NCBI GenBank assembly: GCA_019247975.1 | Contig: JAFBAD010000216.1 | Span: 1-11,524 of the forward strand | DNA: 11,524 nucleotides | Source of the DNA: Acidimicrobiia bacterium | GTDB taxonomy: Bacteria; Actinomycetota; Acidimicrobiia; Acidimicrobiales; Iamiaceae | Direction of reading: 5' to 3' | Part shown: positions 6,319-11,524 of the stretch, one piece after another | How positions within the stretch are numbered: position 1 is the first letter of the stretch | Layout: each line of letters opens with the position of its first letter | Made by a program: the position numbers and the translations under genes | The notes under the pieces: model-generated | Told to the model about the DNA's origin: nothing | Seen by the model: only the letters and a program-made list of their open reading frames with translations | Database searches by the model: none

Positions 6319-6924
6319 GTCGCCTCATCCCTCGTCCGGCTCTATCACGCACTGGGTGGATCGGCTGCTCCGGATCTGCCCGGGCCGCCAAGCAAGTCCA
6401 AGACGAGGCCGGCATGACCGGCTGCTATCGAGGTTGCCCGGCCCAATAGGCACTGACGAGTCGGTCACGAGGCAGAGGGATGCACATGCCGTCTCAGGAC
6501 ACGCGGAGAGGGCCGACCAGAAGTCGGTGCGTTCAATTGCGACGGAACACTGCGTGCGTTCCTGCAGACGATCGGGGAACGTCCCGGCTTCGGCTGGCAC
6601 CTGGTCGCTAGCTCGGCCGTCGCCTCGTCGCTTGCGGACTCCAACGGTCTGCTGACTGCCATCGAAGCCATCGGTGTGGGCATCGCCGTGGGCTTTGGTA
6701 TGGGGTATCCGTCCTTTCGGTTGGAAGGGCCGGCTGCTCGGCGGAAATCATCGTCGCCGGCGCGCGCCCGTTCGATCCTGACGCACAGGCCGAGCGGACG
6801 AGCCAGGGCGATGACCAGATCGTCTGGCCAAACCAGCCCGTCGTCTCATGTGCACGGCAACCGCTGGCGTGGTGACCGCGTGCGGGTGGCGTGGAAGGGC
6901 GACTACTACGGGTACACCGTCGTC
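6319..6924. other. Stretch without a confident gene
   Basis: I see no start codon with a ribosome binding site or promoter and no recognisable protein here. One plus-strand frame is open from about 6451 to 7101 and is hydrophobic between about 6590 and 6720 (for example AIEAIGVGIAVGFGMGYP) with G/C-rich third positions. It lacks a plausible start, and its middle part reads like non-coding sequence. It may be the remains of a decayed gene. Confidence 0.4.
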
Positions 6925-7101
6925 ATGTCCAAACGCACTCGGCAGATCGTGTGCGTGGTCGTTCTAGCTGCGGTCGGCGTCGTGATCGTGGCGCTTTGGG
7001 GGTGGGGCTCAGCCTTCGGTGGCTACCTCGGCGGGCTCATCGCAGTAGCGCTGATGCGGCTCGTGCTCAGCGGCCCAACCGCCGAGCAGCGCCAGCGGTA
7101 G
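6925..7101 (+). CDS. Possible small two-helix membrane protein
   Basis: A 58-residue reading frame begins MSKRTRQIVCVVVLAAVG. It has a basic N-terminus, a first hydrophobic helix (about 8-24), a Gly-rich second one (about 28-48, with GGYLGG), and a polar tail PTAEQRQR. The pattern is that of a small inner-membrane protein with the N-terminus inside. No clear ribosome binding site precedes the ATG, and third-position G/C bias is a little weaker than in neighbouring genes, so it could be spurious. I do not recognise a family. It converges with the beta-propeller gene 72 bp away. Confidence 0.4.
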   Translation: MSKRTRQIVCVVVLAAVGVVIVALWGWGSAFGGYLGGLIAVALMRLVLSGPTAEQRQR

Positions 7102-7173
7102 AGAAGGGCTGGCTTCTAGCTGAGCAGGGCAGGCTGACGCAGCGAGCGGTCCTTCTGAGCGTGGTTGCTCGTG

Positions 7174-8391
7174 CTACTTGGTCGACGCCTTGACGCCGGC
7201 GGTGAACACGATCGCCTGATCGCCTGGGTTGCCGTTCTGCCACGCCAGGGTGAACGAGCCTGCGGTGGACGTGCCCCGAGACAGCGCAGGGATCAGGTTC
7301 AAGTTGGGGTTGTCGGTGATGAGCGACGACGTCGTGTCCAGCTGCGTGCCGTTGGACTTCAGTCGGGCAGCTTTCAGCGCCCACTTCTCGGGCTTGGGGA
7401 CGGTCTGGGTCTCCTCGGCCCAGACGACCAGGAAGACACCGTTGAAGGCGACGTCCGGAAGGCCTGAAACGCTGCTGGATGGGAGCGTGAACGGGTCCGA
7501 TCGGCTGATCGGCTGCAGATCGATCCAGGTCGCAGAGACCTGCCCGAAGGTGGGGAAGACTGCGAGGACACGGCTTCCGTCGGTCGCAAGCGCGGTCGGG
7601 CTGGGCCAGTCCGGGAACGTCGACTCGTAGTCGGAGATGACCTGGCCCCCCTGGAACGCGCCAGCGGCGGTGAAGACGGCGAAGGCCCGGCCGCTGGACG
7701 CATAGGTGACCACGAACCGCTGGGCGGCGCTGACCCACACGAGGTCGTTCGCTGCGAAGCCGATCCCGGTCCGGAGCGTGGTCTTTGAACCGACGGTGCC
7801 GCCGGCGCTGAGCGGCACGACGCGGAGGTTGGCCGTCGTGGCGCTGGTGGTCGAGTCATTGTAAGCGACCTCGAAGGTGCCATCGGGACCTGCAGCTACC
7901 GCCGGGTACTGCGATTTCGCGGCCGAGGTTTCGATGGGGATCTCGCCGCCGATCAACGCCCCGGAGGCGGTGACGAGTTGGCCTCTGATGTCGAGGTCGG
8001 TGCCTCGGTCGTTGAAGTCGTGGGTCCAGACGACGAGGAAGGAGGTCCCGTTCCACGCGACGTGCGGTTCGTACGCATTGGTGGCGTGCGAGTCGATCCG
8101 GATGGGGTTCGACGGCGCTCCGCCGTCGGCGTTCATCAGAACCGCCCAGACGTGGTCGCGGTCGTTGACGCTGTGCTTCGAATAGACGGCGAGGGACTTG
8201 GTTCCGTCGGAGGCCACGTCGTCGAACTCGCGAAAGACCCCCGAGTCGACCCCGACGGTGAAGTTGGTCGATGTCGGTGCCGCATCAGCGGGTTGCGGAG
8301 AGGCGACGACCGCGACGCATCCAGCGATCAGAAGGGCGGCGGCCCCCAGGAGCTTGGTCGAGTGGCTGCGGCGAGTCAGAACGGTTCGCAT
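7174..8391 (-). CDS. Secreted beta-propeller-like protein of unknown function
   Basis: The product is 405 residues. The N-terminus is an export signal: basic residues, a hydrophobic core at 14-30, then ADA (35-37) as a possible signal peptidase I site. LIAGC at 21-25 also fits a lipobox, so it may be a lipoprotein attached at Cys25. The mature part consists of recurring blade-like units with the pattern PxVAWNGTxFLVVW (109-122 and, degenerate, 312-324), related strands at 163-177, 216-230, 266-280 and 369-385, and strands of the form IRGQLVTASGALIGGEIPI between them. Such repeats occur in extracellular propellers of bacteria; the ligand cannot be told. The ATG at 8391 is chosen because GGAGG lies 7 nt upstream and the signal peptide then starts the protein. 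The open frame extends further upstream to 8694 but reads as non-coding there. Confidence 0.85.
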   Translation of the reverse strand: MRTVLTRRSHSTKLLGAAALLIAGCVAVVASPQPADAAPTSTNFTVGVDSGVFREFDDVASDGTKSLAVYSKHSVNDRDHVWAVLMNADGGAPSNPIRIDSHATNAYEPHVAWNGTSFLVVWTHDFNDRGTDLDIRGQLVTASGALIGGEIPIETSAAKSQYPAVAAGPDGTFEVAYNDSTTSATTANLRVVPLSAGGTVGSKTTLRTGIGFAANDLVWVSAAQRFVVTYASSGRAFAVFTAAGAFQGGQVISDYESTFPDWPSPTALATDGSRVLAVFPTFGQVSATWIDLQPISRSDPFTLPSSSVSGLPDVAFNGVFLVVWAEETQTVPKPEKWALKAARLKSNGTQLDTTSSLITDNPNLNLIPALSRGTSTAGSFTLAWQNGNPGDQAIVFTAGVKASTK

Positions 8392-8398
8392 GGATGTG

Positions 8399-8403
8399 CC
8401 TCC
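8399..8403 (-). promoter_or_regulatory. Ribosome binding site of the beta-propeller gene
   Basis: GGAGG on the minus strand, 7 nt before the ATG at 8391. It fixes this start against the longer open frame upstream. Confidence 0.75.
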
Positions 8404-8530
8404 GTACCGGGCTGGTGCCATCAGACCACGGCTGTCCACCTTGTCGAATCGGGCGAACCCCTTGTTCTCTCGGTGCTCGTCCGCGGCCGCAACCGCGCGC
8501 CTGCACGGGCTGGCGCCGGACGCTACGGAA

Positions 8531-8566
8531 CCAGGGGTATCCCCGATTCCTTCGGAGCGCCCCTGG
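8531..8566 (-). terminator. Inverted repeat after the small membrane gene, possible terminator
   Basis: CCAGGGG (8531-8537) pairs perfectly with CCCCTGG (8560-8566). A competing small hairpin GGGG-TAT-CCCC (8534-8544) overlaps it. It lies 7 nt after the stop of the minus-strand gene at 8574. There is no T run, so termination is only a suggestion. Confidence 0.35.
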
Positions 8567-8573
8567 CCGCCGG

Positions 8574-8762
8574 TCAGTGGATGAGCGACGCAAGCATGAT
8601 GACGAGGACGACCACGACCGGCGCCAGGTAGACCGACTTCGCGACGATGCGTCGCCAGCCGGTCTGGCGGTTGAGCCACCGCACAACGGTCCACCCAGCC
8701 AGCGCGCGGAAGTCACCGGGGTCTCCGTGATCACTTTCGTAGGGGTCCCACACCGCAGGCAC
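8574..8762 (-). CDS. Small membrane protein, about 62 residues, unknown function
   Basis: The C-terminal 45 residues look real. They contain an amphipathic, Trp-rich stretch (GWTVVRWLNRQTGWRR) followed by a single membrane helix (YLAPVVVVLVIMLASLI) and a final His. Third codon positions in this part are almost all G or C, as in the other genes here. The start is uncertain: GTG codons at 8768, 8762 and 8753 are all possible and none has a good ribosome binding site. The upstream part overlaps or abuts the 5' end of the OmdA-domain gene on the other strand. I do not recognise a family. Confidence 0.5.
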   Translation of the reverse strand: MPAVWDPYESDHGDPGDFRALAGWTVVRWLNRQTGWRRIVAKSVYLAPVVVVLVIMLASLIH

Positions 8763-8771
8763 GGCCACAGC

Positions 8772-9047
8772 GTGGCACGTGCTCGAGGATTGCGGTTGGG
8801 GGTTGAGACCGGCGGGATCTACCGGGTGACGATCACGGTCGACGAGGGCGAGCGGACCGTTGACGTCCCCGACGACCTCGAGGCGGAACTTCGCTCCAGC
8901 CGAGTCCAGGCGAAGTTCGACGCGCTCGCTTACACACACCGCAAGGAGTTCGTCCGGTGGGTGACCGAGGCGAAGCGACCGCAGACGCGTGCCGACCGGA
9001 TCGCGAAGACCCTCGAGATGGTGCGTGACGGGATGACGCGTTCGTAG
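8772..9047 (+). CDS. OmdA-domain (YdeI/OmpD-associated) protein lacking its usual N-terminal domain
   Basis: The 91 residues match the second half of DUF1905-OmdA proteins. There is a strand pair ending in RTVDVPDDLEAEL, then FDALAYTHRKEFVRWVTEAK, and RPQTRADRIAKTLEMV, the family's helical signature with conserved Tyr/His/Arg/Lys and Trp. Full-length relatives carry a DUF1905 domain before this, which is absent: the upstream sequence is occupied by the small membrane gene on the other strand. Starts at GTG 8772 or GTG 8727 are possible, neither with a good ribosome binding site. G/C bias at third positions is strong only from about 8805 onward. It may be a short functional protein or a truncated gene. 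Confidence 0.6.
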   Translation: MARARGLRLGVETGGIYRVTITVDEGERTVDVPDDLEAELRSSRVQAKFDALAYTHRKEFVRWVTEAKRPQTRADRIAKTLEMVRDGMTRS

Positions 9048-9078
9048 CTACTGCTCCCTACCGGCGGATCGGGGCTTG

Positions 9079-9094
9079 CATCCTCCGAAGGATG
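9079..9094. terminator. Small hairpin between convergent genes
   Basis: CATCCT-CCGA-AGGATG forms a 6-bp stem with a 4-nt loop, 31 bp after the OmdA gene stop and before the convergent PH-domain gene stop. It could serve either strand. It is weak and has no T run. Confidence 0.25.
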
Positions 9095-9174
9095 TCGTCG
9101 AGGTCCGCTTCTGCGAGACGCGCACGAAGGACGCCGACCGGCCCAATTCACCTCGCGGCGTTCAGGCTTGCGGC

Positions 9175-9708
9175 TCACCGATCCGCCTTCGTGCTGTCGG
9201 CTGGTTCGCCGGAGAGCCTTGGGCGACGCTTGCCCTGGTTGATCAGGCGTTGGAGATCGGCGGTGAACGGGATCCCGTGAGACGCCGCAGCTCCTGCGAG
9301 AACCTCCGCCGCTTCGCGGTTGGATCGCTTGCTGAAGAGCAGCACCGATCCGACCTTGGCGGGAAGGTTCGGACCGGGCTCTTCGTACGGTCCGCCCTTC
9401 ACTCGGAGGACCGGCCCCGACCCGACGAATGACGACCCGCGCACCCATGAGACCTCGAGGATGTCCTTCCACGCGAACCGCTTCGTGCCTCGGACCGACA
9501 CGACCACGAGCGCATCGTCCTCCAGACGAATGATCGTCCGATGGTGCAGATAGAGACAGACCGCAGTCGCTATCGCAAAGACCACCGCCATCACGCTGAT
9601 CGTTCGATGAAACAGGAGTGGCACGAACGCAGCAACGATCCATGCGCCGAGGGCAACGAATGCTCGGCCGAGACGATCTCGACCGATCACAACCGCTCTG
9701 TCCGCCAC
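9175..9708 (-). CDS. Membrane protein with bacterial PH-like domain
   Basis: The product is 177 residues. Two membrane helices (about 16-33 and 37-54) form a hairpin, followed by a PH-like beta domain (about 57-147). That domain opens with RTIIRLEDDALVVVSVRGTKRFAWKD split over several strands and ends in a helix (NREAAEVLAGAAASHGI). This layout is common in actinobacterial proteins of unknown function annotated as PH domain-containing. The C-terminal 25 residues are basic and probably unstructured. The start is GTG at 9706-9708; a TAGCCT -10 box ends 6 nt before it, so the mRNA is probably leaderless and no ribosome binding site is expected. The GNAT gene lies 64 bp upstream on the same strand. 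Confidence 0.8.
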   Translation of the reverse strand: MADRAVVIGRDRLGRAFVALGAWIVAAFVPLLFHRTISVMAVVFAIATAVCLYLHHRTIIRLEDDALVVVSVRGTKRFAWKDILEVSWVRGSSFVGSGPVLRVKGGPYEEPGPNLPAKVGSVLLFSKRSNREAAEVLAGAAASHGIPFTADLQRLINQGKRRPRLSGEPADSTKADR

Positions 9709-9714
9709 CGCAAA

Positions 9715-9720
9715 AGGCTA
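9715..9720 (-). promoter_or_regulatory. Predicted -10 box of the PH-domain gene (leaderless)
   Basis: TAGCCT on the minus strand lies 6 nt before the GTG start, so transcription should start at or very near the start codon. The identical hexamer stands 7 nt before the 57-residue gene at 11187. Confidence 0.5.
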
Positions 9721-9772
9721 CCGAGGCCGCTCCTCAGGCCGGCGCCAGGCCACGGTTGATCGAGGTCGGAGG

Positions 9773-10279
9773 TCAGCCGTCGAGCGGCCGGACCATCGTG
9801 ATCTCGTCCGGTTCGTCGCCCGGCTCGTCGACATGGACGAAGCCCGTTCGAAGGTAGAGACGGATCGCGTGCTCGTTCTTCCGGCGAACGCTCAGGCGCA
9901 CCGCTACGGCTCCCTCGCCTCGTGCCCATCGGGCCACCGCGTCGACCAGAGCGTCGGCAACGCCGGTCCCGCGGCGTTCTGGGACCACCCACATGGAGAT
10001 CAACTCGACTCGCCGATCCTCGTTGGCGAGGATGCCGCTCGCCTGTCCGACCGGAACCTCGCCGGCGAACGCAACGACGTTCAAGGGCACCTCCTCGAGC
10101 CGCTGGCGCCAACGTCGCTCATCGGCCGTCTCCCACTCCGCAAGCGAGGATCCGAACGATTCGGGAGCGTCCGCAAGGGCGCGCAGGCGCAGGTCGCGCC
10201 ACAGACGCCACGCATCGGGATCCACCGCGCGCACGTCGCCCACGCACGAACTCTTGACGGGCACGGTGACGAGCCGCAA
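9773..10279 (-). CDS. GNAT-family N-acetyltransferase
   Basis: The product has up to 168 residues. The acetyl-CoA binding motif A is clear: ISMWVVPERRGTGVADAL around 94-111, with the RRGTGV pyrophosphate loop at 102-107. Motif B follows with RLSVRRKNEHAIRLYLRTGF (128-147), where the Tyr142 region is usual for the general acid. The N-terminal part (WRLWRDLRLRALADAPESFG) is typical of GNAT proteins related to those that modify small amines or protein N-termini. The substrate cannot be told. The longest frame starts with TTG at 10279; GTG codons at residues 6, 13 and 16 are alternatives, and the family usually begins close to residue 16. It lies 39 bp after the DinB-like gene and may share its transcript. 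Confidence 0.9.
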   Translation of the reverse strand: MRLVTVPVKSSCVGDVRAVDPDAWRLWRDLRLRALADAPESFGSSLAEWETADERRWRQRLEEVPLNVVAFAGEVPVGQASGILANEDRRVELISMWVVPERRGTGVADALVDAVARWARGEGAVAVRLSVRRKNEHAIRLYLRTGFVHVDEPGDEPDEITMVRPLDG

Positions 10280-10318
10280 CCGGCTAATGCCGCAGCCCGA
10301 CCGGCGGTCGATGCTGCG

Positions 10319-10966
10319 CTAACCCCAACGCTTGCCTCGCGTGCGGATGTACTCCCACCAGCCGGGGGTGTCGATCTCACCTCGGACGCGGGCGAGGTAC
10401 TTCGAGCGGTACTCCGGGTCGTTCGTGCCGTAGAACCCGCTGGGCGTGTCGCGATCGCCGGTGGTCCCGTCGATCAGTTCCCGCACGATGTCGCTGTGGC
10501 CGGCGTGGCGGGTGGTGTCGACGAGCACCGCCAGGAGCATGGCCCGCAGCGAGACTGTCTCGCCCGACCAGTGCGTCCCGGTTGCGTCGAGGTCGAGCTC
10601 TTCGATGGTCCGATCGGCTGCAGCGGTGGCTGCACGGTACGAGGCGATCAGCTGCTCCGATGTCTCCTCGGGCTTTGCGTACATGTGGCTGTGGTGACCC
10701 CAGTCCGCGTCGGGCTCCGACTCCCATTCGAGCGATGGCCGTTCGTGGCCGAAGAACTCGCACAGGTACCAACCTTCGATCCAGGTCATGTGCTTGACCA
10801 AGCCGATCAGGTTCGTGCCCGTGGGCGTCAGCGGACGGCGCCGGTCCGACTCGGTCAGTCCTTCCACCTTCCAGATGAGCGCGTCCCGCGCCGCGTTGAG
10901 ATGGCCGTGCAGCAGGACCTTCTCGGATCCGACCGACGCGGAGTCGGACTCGTCTGGATCGGTCAC
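10319..10966 (-). CDS. DinB-fold protein, DUF664 type
   Basis: The product is 215 residues, a four-helix bundle of the DinB superfamily. The metal-binding histidines are visible as His59 (LVKHM) and as His154 and His157 in the signature RHAGHSDIVREL. A loop with GHHSHMYAKPEET (around 90-102) and the ending PGWWEYIRTRGKRWG are typical of the actinobacterial DUF664 branch. Some members of the superfamily transfer thiols such as mycothiol, which actinobacteria use; that function is only a possibility here. The start is GTG at 10964-10966 with GGAGG 9 nt upstream. It is flanked on the same strand by the 57-residue gene (47 bp upstream) and the GNAT gene. Confidence 0.9.
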   Translation of the reverse strand: MTDPDESDSASVGSEKVLLHGHLNAARDALIWKVEGLTESDRRRPLTPTGTNLIGLVKHMTWIEGWYLCEFFGHERPSLEWESEPDADWGHHSHMYAKPEETSEQLIASYRAATAAADRTIEELDLDATGTHWSGETVSLRAMLLAVLVDTTRHAGHSDIVRELIDGTTGDRDTPSGFYGTNDPEYRSKYLARVRGEIDTPGWWEYIRTRGKRWG

Positions 10967-10975
10967 AGGTGCAGT

Positions 10976-10980
10976 CCTCC
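10976..10980 (-). promoter_or_regulatory. Ribosome binding site of the DinB-like gene
   Basis: GGAGG on the minus strand, 9 nt before the GTG at 10966. It supports this start over other upstream codons. Confidence 0.65.
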
Positions 10981-11013
10981 ACGTACGGGCGAACGAGCCG
11001 CGGCTTGGATCGA

Positions 11014-11187
11014 TCAGGTCCGGTCGTGTCGGCGGTCAGCGCGGACGATCGGATCCTTCAGACGGACCGGCTCGTCGAGGAACATGTCGTCGTACTCGAC
11101 CACCTCGTCGGACAGTTCCTGGCCGCGGAGCTCGATCCAGTAGTCACCGGAGTCGTACTCCCAGTGGATCCGGAGGACCTTCGACAC
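11014..11187 (-). CDS. Small acidic protein, 57 residues, unknown function
   Basis: A short reading frame begins with GTG and starts MSKVLRIHWEYDSGDYWIEL. It continues through an acidic middle (ELSDEVVEYDDMFLDEP) to a basic end (RADRRHDRT). Third codon positions are nearly all G or C, as in real genes here. A TAGCCT -10 box lies 7 nt before the GTG, so it is probably expressed as a leaderless mRNA. The composition suggests a small soluble beta-strand protein. I do not recognise a family. It may head a transcript with the DinB-like gene 47 bp downstream. Confidence 0.7.
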   Translation of the reverse strand: MSKVLRIHWEYDSGDYWIELRGQELSDEVVEYDDMFLDEPVRLKDPIVRADRRHDRT

Positions 11188-11194
11188 GCCGGCG

Positions 11195-11200
11195 AGGCTA
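11195..11200 (-). promoter_or_regulatory. Predicted -10 box of the 57-residue gene (leaderless)
   Basis: TAGCCT on the minus strand, 7 nt before the GTG start and identical to the box before the PH-domain gene. It faces the divergent HIT-family gene that starts at 11287. Confidence 0.5.
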
Positions 11201-11286
11201 TGGCCACCGATGAGCCGGCCGCTCGGCCGTCATGACCATGGGACCATGATCAGGTGGGTTGGTGGGCTCGGGACCAGTGGGAGCAC

Positions 11287-11524
11287 ATGACCGCCGGCGT
11301 CGGTTGTCCGATGTGCGCCGATGCCCACCTCGCCTCCAACGAGCACTCTGATCTGATAGCGGAGCTTCCCGGCAGCTACGCACGGCTCGCTCGGAACCAG
11401 ACCCACGCCGGCTACTCCGTTCTGATCCTCAAGCGGCACGCGGTCGAGCTGCACGACCTCACCGCCGAGGAGCTCCGGCTGTTCTGGGTCGACGTGGCGA
11501 CGCTGGGGCGAACGATCGACGCGC
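11287..11524 (+). CDS. HIT-family (histidine triad) protein, N-terminal part, cut by window edge
   Basis: The visible 79 residues begin MTAGVGCPMCADAHLA. The CPMC motif near the N-terminus is the zinc-binding type found in many HIT hydrolases, which act on nucleotide conjugates in the cytoplasm. The strand pair SYARLARNQTHAGYSVLILKRHAVELHDLTAEEL and the helix after it (given here in family order, not as a motif) match the start of the HIT fold. The histidine triad itself lies beyond the edge. The ATG at 11287 has GGGAG close upstream at short spacing. It is divergent from the 57-residue gene, with about 100 bp between the starts. Confidence 0.85.
   Translation, partial: MTAGVGCPMCADAHLASNEHSDLIAELPGSYARLARNQTHAGYSVLILKRHAVELHDLTAEELRLFWVDVATLGRTIDA

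Noticed and set aside
7102..7117. AGAAG/CTTCT hairpin after the 58-residue frame
   Set aside because: The stem is only 5 bp with no T run; too weak to call a terminator.
9067..9150. Short minus-strand frame ending LRRMQAPIRR
   Set aside because: About 27 codons open between stops with no usable start codon; although its end looks protein-like, it cannot be supported as a gene.
9833..11143. Long open frame on the plus strand (436 codons)
   Set aside because: It is opposite the GNAT, DinB-like and 57-residue genes, all of which have recognisable motifs or coding bias on the other strand.

Overview
The window is GC-rich with strongly G/C-biased third codon positions. The gene order tig-clpP-clpX, the LGFP repeats and the DUF664-type DinB protein all point to an actinobacterium. 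A class Acidimicrobiia (Ilumatobacter-like) origin is my guess from overall flavour, not something the sequence proves. Several genes have a TANNNT -10 box only 6-10 nt before the start codon, so leaderless or nearly leaderless mRNAs look common here.

Left part (1-2466, minus strand): a housekeeping proteostasis operon, trigger factor (tig) -> clpP -> clpX (cut by the window edge). tig and clpP overlap by 4 nt. The divergent intergenic region 2467-2675 holds two nearly identical palindromic elements exactly 60 bp apart. They are centred between the predicted -10 boxes of tig and of the gene on the other side.

Centre (2676-6173, plus strand): the most unusual part. Four genes are chained by 4-nt stop/start overlaps: a MauE-like membrane redox protein, a membrane-anchored MauD-like thioredoxin-fold protein (apparently with a CTG start), an unrecognised 164-residue protein, and a Tat-exported 558-residue protein. 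The last has 22 cysteines in a segment resembling the methylamine dehydrogenase light chain, followed by seven LGFP cell-wall-type repeats. In methylotrophs MauE and MauD are needed to mature the disulfide-rich light chain. The natural reading is a dedicated disulfide-formation pathway for an extracellular, wall-associated cysteine-rich protein. No heavy chain or MauG is present in the window, and the second tryptophan needed for the TTQ cofactor appears to be missing.

A tRNA-Gly(TCC) follows at 6208-6279 with its own -10 box and a downstream hairpin. About 600 bases with no confident gene come next, then a possible 58-residue two-helix membrane protein.

Right part (7174-11524): a minus-strand secreted beta-propeller-like protein, a small minus-strand membrane protein, a plus-strand OmdA-domain protein lacking its usual N-terminal domain, and a minus-strand series (57-residue protein, DinB/DUF664 protein, GNAT acetyltransferase, PH-domain membrane protein). 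A plus-strand HIT-family gene is cut by the right edge.
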